From SHWC01 sp050173345 (lineage in GTDB: Bacteria > Pseudomonadota > Alphaproteobacteria > UBA828), in contig JBFXKW010000010.1 of NCBI GenBank assembly GCA_050173345.1, positions 41,644-105,643 of the forward strand: a stretch of 64,000 nucleotides of DNA. The letters are read 5' to 3'. The position numbers were made by a program, and so were the translations under genes. The notes beneath the pieces were generated by a model, which saw only the letters and a program-made list of their open reading frames with translations, was not told where the DNA came from and searched no databases. Positions 26,246-34,159 of the stretch are shown piece after piece; the first letter of the stretch is position 1, and every line of letters starts with the position of its first letter.

Positions 26246-26369
26246 TCCAAGCCGCCGCGCGGCCGGCGGATCGGTCATCTCCATTCACGAGGATGCGCCT
26301 CGATCGCCCATCGGCAGGCCGATGCGGTGCGGCGCAGGAAGAGGCAGCACAGCGCGCAAGCAGAGATGC

Positions 26370-26447
<78 letters not shown>

Positions 26448-26450
26448 AAT

Positions 26451-26483
26451 AACGCCGCTATCTCAATGAGATGGCGGCGTTTT
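26451..26483 (+). terminator. rho-independent terminator of the rrn operon
   Basis: A 14-bp stem (AACGCCGCTATCTC / GAGATGGCGGCGTT, one T-G wobble) with loop AAT is followed by TT and a T-rich stretch, immediately after tRNA-fMet. Confidence 0.85.
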
Positions 26484-26515
26484 GCTTTGTGGGTTTATGC
26501 TCCGGATTCCCGTTC

Positions 26516-26535
26516 AGCTACCATATAGCTACCAT
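26516..26535. repeat. tandem AGCTACCAT pair
   Basis: The 9-mer AGCTACCAT occurs at 26516-26524 and again at 26527-26535, two bases apart, between the rrn terminator and the HNH gene. Iterated short direct repeats of this kind can be arm-binding sites of tyrosine recombinases. No integrase is present in the window. Confidence 0.4.
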
Positions 26536-26572
26536 CAGAAATCCGATTTGGGACGATCAAGGCTCCGTCTCG

Positions 26573-27355
26573 TCATGCCGATGCGCCGAGCAAGAACGTC
26601 CGGTGCCAAGCGAGATTGGGCAGATGTCCTCCGCCGACGCGGCTCAAGGCCAGACGATCGTGAATGCCGAGCGCGTCCCGGTCTTCTTGGGCGAACTGGG
26701 ATGAGAACAAAATTGTGCCCTCGTCGCTGAAGGACACCAGGCCGGCATCGAACGCCGCATCGAGATGGACGGCGAGGAGAAGTCCGTTATAGACGTCGAG
26801 CCGCTCGGCATCGGTCTCGCACCGTGCCCACGGCTTGATATGGCTGGCCCGCAACAGCCGCGGCTCAGCAACGCCGGTAACGGCACAGCGCCCGCCCCAA
26901 TAGGTCATCAGCGCGTCGCGGAAGACGTCCTGCCCGACACGCTGGATGACCAGTCTTTCCGCTTCGGTCGCGCGCGGCAGGTTACGCGTCTGCGCCTCGA
27001 AGACCCGCAGGGGTTCGATCGGCAGGGCCCGGGCCAGACGCCAGATCTCGCGCACCAGATGATGCAGCGGCGTCGTGTCGGATACCACGAACGCCGTGAA
27101 GCCAGTCGGCGCCAGCGGCTCGGTGCCCTCGGGCCATTTCTGCCAGCGCTCAGCGATATCCGCCGAAACACCGCTGTGATTGACGGCGATAACGTATCCT
27201 TTGTCAGTGCATGTCAGGCGGATGGATGCGGGAGCCCCGAGGCTGTCGTAAGCTAGCCAATCGCCGTGATCGTCACGCCGCAGCCCGAAGCCCTCATCGA
27301 CGGCAGCTTTGTCCAGACGAATGCGATCTATGCTTGAGATAGTCATAGATCGCAT
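26573..27355 (-). CDS. HNH endonuclease, last gene of the defence-like operon
   Basis: This 260-residue protein has a C-terminal HNH_2-type nuclease core. CAVTG (about 158) is followed by RASHIKPWA (about 173), the NGLLLAVHLDAAFDAGLVSF block (about 190-210) and an ILFSS strand. The N-terminal 130 residues form an uncharacterised domain, perhaps for DNA or partner binding. Such proteins are metal-dependent DNA nucleases in restriction systems. It overlaps the ATPase gene by 13 bp; an alternative ATG at 27346 would give an ATGA overlap. The position suggests it is the effector or is co-regulated with the operon. Confidence 0.85.
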   Translation of the reverse strand: MRSMTISSIDRIRLDKAAVDEGFGLRRDDHGDWLAYDSLGAPASIRLTCTDKGYVIAVNHSGVSADIAERWQKWPEGTEPLAPTGFTAFVVSDTTPLHHLVREIWRLARALPIEPLRVFEAQTRNLPRATEAERLVIQRVGQDVFRDALMTYWGGRCAVTGVAEPRLLRASHIKPWARCETDAERLDVYNGLLLAVHLDAAFDAGLVSFSDEGTILFSSQFAQEDRDALGIHDRLALSRVGGGHLPNLAWHRTFLLGASA

Positions 27356-29310
27356 CCAAGGAGGCGCTCTTCAGCAGGCGCGCCTTTTAATTTCACTGGT
27401 GTCCAAGGGGCATCTTGGAGGTCAGTCGGCGGCGGAGTCGTCGTGGTTATTATGTATTGGAAGAGCGGTTGCCCAAATCGTTCTTGCAAACTCTTCACGA
27501 ACTGAAAATGACGGTAGTAGACCTCGATATCGAGGTCGGCTTCTCGCGGACTGTCGTGGATGAAGAATGGCGCGATCTGAGCATCCTTTTCGGTGCTGAG
27601 GCATAATGCGGTCAGATCGAACGCCAGGACCTTGATACATTTGGTTCCGGGGGTTTCACGATCTCCGCCCATTTGTATTTTGGGCTCAAGACCATTTCCG
27701 GTGAGGCGGACATTGCCGGTCGCCGCGCTGCCAACAAGCTGTTGAACGACATGATCAAAGATGCCCGATATCTTCGTGAAGAGCTGCTTTTGCCGCTCGC
27801 GGAAGAGGGCCATTTTCTCGCGCTTCCCTTCGAGCTTCCCATTGAGAGTATCGAGAGATGCGCCGACAGAGGTATGCGCCTGGAGCAATTGTTCATAACG
27901 CGTTGCATCGTCCACTGTGCGCCGCGCCCGATACCAAGTGTCTGCTTGAGCATCGCGAGCTTTCTCGATCGCCCGCAGTTGCTCGTCGAGTGCAGCGACG
28001 CGGGCTTGCGCCTCCTTATACTGCTCGTCTGTCTTGGGACGGTTTTGGAGAAGGGCGGCGAGATCGTTTTGCTCCTTCTCAAGTTCGTTGCGATGGTTTT
28101 CCCGCTTTTGGCGGATGGTTTCGAGATCGACCAGCTTGTCGGATAGCTTGCATCGTTCTGCGAGCACGCGGCTGATCGGCACTTCACAAACCGGGCAAGA
28201 AGGATTCTCCTCTTCATCCGCGGAGAGGACTAGCCCAACGACCTCCTTCTTCATGCGACTGACAGTCTTATCCTTTTCATCAATGCGGGCCTTCACGTCG
28301 GCGAGGCGCTCGCTGAACTCTCTCTCCTTTGTCCGTGCGTCGTTCAGTTCCGACCGAAGGGGTCCGGGATCGATATGTCCAGAGTCTGGTGAAACGCGCG
28401 CGACTTCGGCGAACCTCATTCGCGCAGCCCGCTTCAGGGCGTCGGCAGCAAGTGCGCCGTCCAAATCCGTTTCCTTCAGGCCCAATTCGGCAACAAGTCG
28501 CCTCTTCTTGTCCTCGGTCTCCCATTCGCGATGTGTGGCCTCTTGCTTCGCCTGGTCACGTTCCGATTCCATTTCTTTGATTTCATCACCCAGCGCTCGT
28601 TCTTCTGGCGTTATAGCCTTCAAGAAAACACGAAGGGCAAAGAGCTTGGCCTCGTCGGTCGCCAAACTACGTGCCGGCGATTCCGAACCGGAGGCAGCAT
28701 CACGCCATTCAAGCACCTTGTCGAAACCGCACTCTTGGTCTCGACTAAGCCACGCGAGCTCGGTCAGCCATGCCTGTTTTCCAGGAATTAGGTCGATGTT
28801 CTCAGGCGTGAAGAATGCGCCTTCAACAGCGGTGACGAAGGGCTCCATGCCGGTATGGACGCCTTCACCGGCGGCAATCTCATCGAGATTGCCATTGGCC
28901 ACGGCAACATGCCGCTGTCGATGTCCAAGCGGTCGTACGATGGCCCAGCAAGTGCCGTCGAGCACGACCTCAGCGCCGACGAACCCTTCGAGGAAGCGGG
29001 CTCCGATGGCAGTTCGCTGATCCTCGGGCGCAAAGCGCCGTTCGCCTAGGCAGTAGCGGATGAGTCTGCAAAGAAGCGTCTTGCCACTACCGTGCCCGAT
29101 GGCCCCTTCGTGCTCCCCCGTGGTCTCACGCACGCTGAGCGACCAAACGATATTGAGACCCGGCCGAAAGGAGAAGTCGCGGATCGGAGGAGTGCCAGGC
29201 TCCCGCCAGATCGCCAGACGGCGCACCCACAGGCGTGGCTCTGAACGCGTCCTGTCCGGAGTCAACGAAAACTTGGCGCCGCCAAAAAGATCGTCAGGCT
29301 GCTTCGGCAT
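27343..29310 (-). CDS. Rad50/SMC-like ATPase (DUF2326-like)
   Basis: This is a 655-residue ATPase. Walker A is GHGSGKTLLCRLIRY (about 71-85), in a frame that starts by describing an SMC-type head. Long coiled coils cover about 240-510 and are broken by a CPVC zinc hook near 372, as in Rad50. The C-terminal half of the head carries FFIHDSPREADLD, the typical DUF2326 acidic/Walker B-like segment, followed by an YYRHFQFVKSLQ helix. DUF2326 proteins occur in predicted ABC-type conflict systems. It overlaps both neighbours (17 bp with the methylase, 13 bp with HNH), so it belongs to the same transcript. Confidence 0.82.
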   Translation of the reverse strand: MPKQPDDLFGGAKFSLTPDRTRSEPRLWVRRLAIWREPGTPPIRDFSFRPGLNIVWSLSVRETTGEHEGAIGHGSGKTLLCRLIRYCLGERRFAPEDQRTAIGARFLEGFVGAEVVLDGTCWAIVRPLGHRQRHVAVANGNLDEIAAGEGVHTGMEPFVTAVEGAFFTPENIDLIPGKQAWLTELAWLSRDQECGFDKVLEWRDAASGSESPARSLATDEAKLFALRVFLKAITPEERALGDEIKEMESERDQAKQEATHREWETEDKKRRLVAELGLKETDLDGALAADALKRAARMRFAEVARVSPDSGHIDPGPLRSELNDARTKEREFSERLADVKARIDEKDKTVSRMKKEVVGLVLSADEEENPSCPVCEVPISRVLAERCKLSDKLVDLETIRQKRENHRNELEKEQNDLAALLQNRPKTDEQYKEAQARVAALDEQLRAIEKARDAQADTWYRARRTVDDATRYEQLLQAHTSVGASLDTLNGKLEGKREKMALFRERQKQLFTKISGIFDHVVQQLVGSAATGNVRLTGNGLEPKIQMGGDRETPGTKCIKVLAFDLTALCLSTEKDAQIAPFFIHDSPREADLDIEVYYRHFQFVKSLQERFGQPLFQYIITTTTPPPTDLQDAPWTPVKLKGAPAEERLLGCDL

Positions 29311-32300
29311 TCCTCCACCTGTCGAGCTGTGTCGAGAACAGGCTTATGACCTCCGCCTTGTCGCCGATCAGGTGCATCGCGTCCCAGGCGATTGCGGCGC
29401 GGCCGGCCGCCCAGTCTCCGGCTGGTAGATCATCAGGCCAAACGCCTGGGGACCAATTGCCTGCCGTTTCTTCAAGCCAACCGCGACTGCGGAAATGACG
29501 CAGCGTGGCTCCCCAATGCCCGTCGAGTTCCGCGCTGTCGGGCGCCGGGCCAGCCGCCTCGCCGCCGATGACGCGCGACCAGTGAGTGGCCTGGTCTGCC
29601 TCCAGATGAGGGGTGAGCAGATTGGGCTCCATCGCCAGAAGGGCCGCGAGACGTACGCGTTCGGCAGGCATGGGGCGATCCATGGCCTTGAGAATCGCGA
29701 GGAACACCTCCATCGTTTCGCCGCGTGCGTTCGTCATCGGGCGTGCCCAGTCGCCATCCCGGACAGCACGCATGTCAGGCGCAGGCTGCAGTTGGCGCAT
29801 CGGCGTGGGCAGGGTGATAACGGTAGGCGCTGCGGCGCCAAATTGCGTCCCGGCGAGTCTGTCCCAAGCTTCCAAGACCAATCGCTGCGTCCGATATTCG
29901 CCGAAACGCGCCTCTTCTTTAGACTTAAGAACCCGGAACGTTTCCGACGGATAATCCGCGCCCTTTGCGTCCGCGGGATCGAGGACATACCGCAGCTCGT
30001 CGCGGGTCAGGCCGTATTTGAGAGCGAAGTATGCATCCAGTTCGGCACGAAGCTCCGCACGGCGGCCTTCATCCCAGGTGAAGGGCGGCCCCGAATGCCC
30101 CAGGTCCTCTGCCCAGAGACGCATAGAATAGCTAGTGTACGTCAACTCTAACACACGCGGGGTAATGAACGAGAATCCGCCGCCTTCAAAATCCGTCGGT
30201 AGAAAGATCGGAAATTGCTGAAGATATCCCAAAGTCATGTGGGTTCCGCCAACCTTCTGGCGAGCTATGAAATCGAGGGCCAAGCTACTCAATAATGCAA
30301 CTAACGCAGAAGTATGGGTTGCTCCCAGCGTCGTAAACATTAGCGGGGCGGTATGGCTCATGGGCAAGGCTGGGAAAACGCTGGCTATCACCGTGCGCTC
30401 ATCGGTCGAGCGGCAGATATCCCGCCAGCCCATCAGCCAGCGCGGTTGCTTGCGGTGTATGAGTGACGCAACGAGGTCGAGCGGATCGTCGGGGCCATAT
30501 GTCAGAAACGTGATGTCATCTGCCGTCAATGGCGTTTCGCGCTGCATCCCTTTGCCAATGAACATCGGTTTGGGGTCGAGGAGGAAGCGGTCCAAAGAGA
30601 CGCCAAGGAACGAACGCCAGGCATGACCGCGCCCAAGAATCGCAATCAGGTCAGCCTCCCGCATGGCGCGGCCCTCAATAGCCGTGAAATATCCCGCCAT
30701 CCATTCGGCTAGAGCTTTGAGACATCGTGATGGGTCAGCTTCACGAAACGCTCGCTTTAAGTTGGATGGAATTCGAGCTGATCGAATCCTAGACTCCTTT
30801 TCGGGAAACCAATAACGAGGCGATACCTCGAAGGCGGGATTTATCTTCTCTGCGAGGATTGTGTCTCGCGCGCCTTCTTCCTCATTCGTTGACCCGCTGG
30901 CGTAGGTCGCCCAACGGTGATCGAAATGATGAATCATCTTGGACTCAAGAAGGGGAAGCATACGCTCTTGATTTTCAGAAGAGCTCCCCGCATTGATCCA
31001 AGAGACGCCGTTGCGCTCCCATCCTTCAGCTTCAAGCACATCAGCAGATCGAAACCACGCAGAATCCTCCGCCATATGCCACAAGCGAGTCTGGAAAGTG
31101 ATGCCCCACGGGTTTACGTTTCCACCTTCCAAAATTGGGCGTTCCACGATCAGCACCGGCGCGCTGGCGTAGAGCTTCGCCGTCAATTCCGCATCGGCGC
31201 GGGAGCGAAATACGGGCGCCGTCCTGGTATTGGGATTGATGCGCGCGATCTCTTCGGCCGTCAGGGTGAAGCCCCGCTCGCGTTCCTCAAGCTGCGCCGC
31301 GTTGGTCAGGAAGAAGGCGAACTGTGCCTTTTCCGCCGCCCCCATGCTGAGCACGCAGAACTTATAGCTTCGGTGGACGCTAGGAAAAATCGCGTCCCGG
31401 TTCTCGAAGTCGATGAGCTGCGCCAGACGCTTCTTCGCGACCAGATCGCCGAAGAAAGCGGAGGTCGAGGAATCGGTGGCGACACCGGTCGGCACGATGA
31501 CACCGGCGCGGCCTTGTGGTTTGGCCAGCTTTGAGAAGTGCTCGGCGAACAAAGCGTAAGTGTTGACATCTCCCCTGCCGGTCAGGGGATATCGGCCGGA
31601 TGAGCGAACGAATTCGCTTGTGGCTTCGGCGGTGCGTTTGGCGAACTGGAAATCGGCCCAAAGTCGTCCGTCTGGGCTGTCCAAATCCGCATTTTCCAGC
31701 GCTTTGATCAATTTTTCGCGCTCGGCCTTGTTGGGGGCGTTGGCAATCGTAGGTGAGCGCGCCGCGAAGAATTCCTGCTCCTGAAGCTTGATTCGTTCCC
31801 AAGGCGGATTGCCGATGACGACGTCGAAGCCGCCAGTCTCGAATATACGTGGGAACTCAATATGCCAGTGGAAGGCGCCTACGGCACCGGAGGTTTTCCT
31901 TGCGCCTTCGGCCAGATGCGTCGCCACTTCCCGACCTCCGGCCGCCTTCCAGACGTGCTCAGTAAGCGGCAAGTCATCGAAATCCGACGCTGTCGCCGGT
32001 TTTGGCGAAAAGAAGGCTGCAGTATATAGATAGGCCGAGACGTAGAGATCGCCGGCTGATTTCAGGCGCCGCCATTCTTCGGACGCGCGCATCTCGTCGA
32101 AGCTGCGGCTCTTGGCGTCCACCTGCCTCAGCTCATCTTGGGGCATTTCGTTGAGCCGGCGATCCGAGCGCGAAAGGCTTTCAGGCGGCCGCAATTCGGA
32201 AAGAAGGCCGGTCGCGCCTTTCCCGTCGCGCTGCTGTTTATTGTACCTGCTATAGGCTTTAGCTCTCTTCTTATCGTCACCCGTGAGCGGCTTGTAGGCT

Positions 32301-34150
32301 TCATCAGGGATGCCCTTCTTTAGCATCTCGATGTCGAACACGCCGATCAGACTGTCGCCACAGCGGATTTGCGCGTCCAGGAAGGTCAGCGGCTTTCCTG
32401 GCTCCAACGCCTCGATCCAGAGAGCGACCTTGCACAACTCCACTGCCATCGGATTGCGGTCGACGCCATAGATGCAGCGCGAGACGACCTCGCGTAGCGC
32501 GTGCTGGAACTCGTCTTGCGACGGAGCGCCGGGACTTCTGTGCTTGGCGACGCGGGCGGCTGCCCGGCGCGCGGCGCCTAGTAGGAAGTGGCCTGACCCG
32601 CAGGCGGGATCGATGATCGAGAGTTTTAGGATTTCCGCAGTCGGATCATCAGGATTGCGCGCCTCGGCTACGTCGAGCATCCGTTCGAGCGTAGAATCCA
32701 GAAGCAGCTTCACCAGGGCATCGGGAGTGTAATAGCTGCCCGAAGTTTTGCGCGCGTTGCCGCGGGTTTCGTCACCTTCTGCGAACTCGAATGTTCGCGC
32801 ATCGGCGCTGGCGCGCGGCATGAGCTCCAAGAGACTCTCGTAGACGGAGCCTAGCTCTTCCGTTTCCATGTCGCGCCAGTTGACGCGGGTGAGCGGCTGC
32901 CCCTCGGGCCGTAGCCAGGCCAGTCGCCAGATCGCCGCCAGAAAGCGACGGTTCTCGATCCGGGCTTTCTCCAGATTGGGCAAGACATCGTGCGCGAAGA
33001 GGCCGCCGAGCGCCGGCAACCCCAGTCGCTCCTCGCCGCGGGCGAGCGCTCGGAACGTCGCCTTGAGTCCCTCCCATGCATCTGCGTGCCGATCCCAGGC
33101 CGTACGACGCATCGATCGTTCACGCAAACGGCCGAGCGAATAGCCCTCGGCATAGACCTCGCATGCCTGCTTGGACGTCCCGGAAGGATGGAGCAGTCCG
33201 CGATCCTCTGCCGCGAAGAGAAAGATTAGGCGGTAGACGACCCGTAGCAACTCCTCGAAGTAGGCCTGCCCACTCACGGCGCCTTCGCTCAAGGCCTGAC
33301 GAAGGGCACCGTTGGCTGGATTCTCGATGAAACCTTGCCCCAGTTCGAACAGTGCCGCCTCGACACCCTGACGCAGCTTGTCGCGTGCGGTCACGCCATC
33401 GGTGCGCCCGCGATCGCGCCACCGCTCCAGCGGGCAATCCGATACCGCCGCATCGGCCTGTCCGAAACGGCTTTGGTGGATCAGTAACCAAAGCGCGGAG
33501 AAGTCCGGGAACAGCCCCTCGGAGAAAATCTTGGAGAGGTTCGCCTCGATCCAGGCCGGTCGCGTGAGACTGATATTGTCGCGCAGAAGGCGCAAGGTCA
33601 CGCCGTCGCAGGTCAAGCCCCAGCCAGCGTCGTCCTTGGCATTCAGATACTCCTGCAGGAGCAGGGTCGCCGACCGTCGTCGGGAGCTGTCTCCGAACTG
33701 CGAAAGGCTTTCGTCCACACCGGAACGGCGCGCATCGTCGGCCGGCGCAGGAGCGACGACGATCGGTACTCGGCCTCTCAAGGCGGCGTGTCGGACAGGA
33801 AATTCGCGTTCACCGAGACGCGTGATGGGTTGGGGCTTGATGGAATCGAAGCCGAAGCACTGTCGCAACAGGTCGAGGACAAACCGTTCAGAGGCCGCAA
33901 CGCTATGGCCGCGCGTGGCCTCGAACCGCGACCACAGCGCCTCTCCGATGCGGAAGTAGCGCGCGATCTCATCGCGCAGCTTCAATCCCGCCGGAATGTC
34001 ATAGCTTTCTTCCGACTGGTCGTTGGCCTCGAAGGCTGCCAGCCGGGCGACGATATCGGGCGTCAGTAACGCACCGACGATTTCTAGACCGGCGAAATCG
34101 AGCCGGGCTGAGCGTCGGGATTGGCGAGAGCGGGTGGGTCTACGAACCAT
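29294..34150 (-). CDS. Eco57I-type N6-adenine DNA methyltransferase (DrmMI-like)
   Basis: This 1618-residue protein has a long N-terminal domain (1-450). The methylase core follows: YYTPDALVKLLLDSTLE near 471, SAM motif I DPACGSGHFLLG near 513, GVDRNPMAVELCKVALWIE near 560 and the catalytic NPPW (VIGNPPWERIKL) near 780. The C-terminal 700 residues probably hold target recognition. The Eco57I-like order matches large BREX PglX and DISARM DrmMI methylases. I see no PD-(D/E)xK nuclease motif at the N-terminus that I could defend. It likely marks host DNA for the system. The start is 9 bp after the SNF2 helicase stop. Confidence 0.87.
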   Translation of the reverse strand: MVRRPTRSRQSRRSARLDFAGLEIVGALLTPDIVARLAAFEANDQSEESYDIPAGLKLRDEIARYFRIGEALWSRFEATRGHSVAASERFVLDLLRQCFGFDSIKPQPITRLGEREFPVRHAALRGRVPIVVAPAPADDARRSGVDESLSQFGDSSRRRSATLLLQEYLNAKDDAGWGLTCDGVTLRLLRDNISLTRPAWIEANLSKIFSEGLFPDFSALWLLIHQSRFGQADAAVSDCPLERWRDRGRTDGVTARDKLRQGVEAALFELGQGFIENPANGALRQALSEGAVSGQAYFEELLRVVYRLIFLFAAEDRGLLHPSGTSKQACEVYAEGYSLGRLRERSMRRTAWDRHADAWEGLKATFRALARGEERLGLPALGGLFAHDVLPNLEKARIENRRFLAAIWRLAWLRPEGQPLTRVNWRDMETEELGSVYESLLELMPRASADARTFEFAEGDETRGNARKTSGSYYTPDALVKLLLDSTLERMLDVAEARNPDDPTAEILKLSIIDPACGSGHFLLGAARRAAARVAKHRSPGAPSQDEFQHALREVVSRCIYGVDRNPMAVELCKVALWIEALEPGKPLTFLDAQIRCGDSLIGVFDIEMLKKGIPDEAYKPLTGDDKKRAKAYSRYNKQQRDGKGATGLLSELRPPESLSRSDRRLNEMPQDELRQVDAKSRSFDEMRASEEWRRLKSAGDLYVSAYLYTAAFFSPKPATASDFDDLPLTEHVWKAAGGREVATHLAEGARKTSGAVGAFHWHIEFPRIFETGGFDVVIGNPPWERIKLQEQEFFAARSPTIANAPNKAEREKLIKALENADLDSPDGRLWADFQFAKRTAEATSEFVRSSGRYPLTGRGDVNTYALFAEHFSKLAKPQGRAGVIVPTGVATDSSTSAFFGDLVAKKRLAQLIDFENRDAIFPSVHRSYKFCVLSMGAAEKAQFAFFLTNAAQLEERERGFTLTAEEIARINPNTRTAPVFRSRADAELTAKLYASAPVLIVERPILEGGNVNPWGITFQTRLWHMAEDSAWFRSADVLEAEGWERNGVSWINAGSSSENQERMLPLLESKMIHHFDHRWATYASGSTNEEEGARDTILAEKINPAFEVSPRYWFPEKESRIRSARIPSNLKRAFREADPSRCLKALAEWMAGYFTAIEGRAMREADLIAILGRGHAWRSFLGVSLDRFLLDPKPMFIGKGMQRETPLTADDITFLTYGPDDPLDLVASLIHRKQPRWLMGWRDICRSTDERTVIASVFPALPMSHTAPLMFTTLGATHTSALVALLSSLALDFIARQKVGGTHMTLGYLQQFPIFLPTDFEGGGFSFITPRVLELTYTSYSMRLWAEDLGHSGPPFTWDEGRRAELRAELDAYFALKYGLTRDELRYVLDPADAKGADYPSETFRVLKSKEEARFGEYRTQRLVLEAWDRLAGTQFGAAAPTVITLPTPMRQLQPAPDMRAVRDGDWARPMTNARGETMEVFLAILKAMDRPMPAERVRLAALLAMEPNLLTPHLEADQATHWSRVIGGEAAGPAPDSAELDGHWGATLRHFRSRGWLEETAGNWSPGVWPDDLPAGDWAAGRAAIAWDAMHLIGDKAEVISLFSTQLDRWRNAEAA

Positions 34151-34159
34151 GAACCACCC

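Noticed and set aside
28034..29020. 328-residue plus-strand frame, Ser/Arg-rich
   Set aside because: Antisense to the Rad50-like ATPase; low-complexity Ser/Arg composition typical of shadows.
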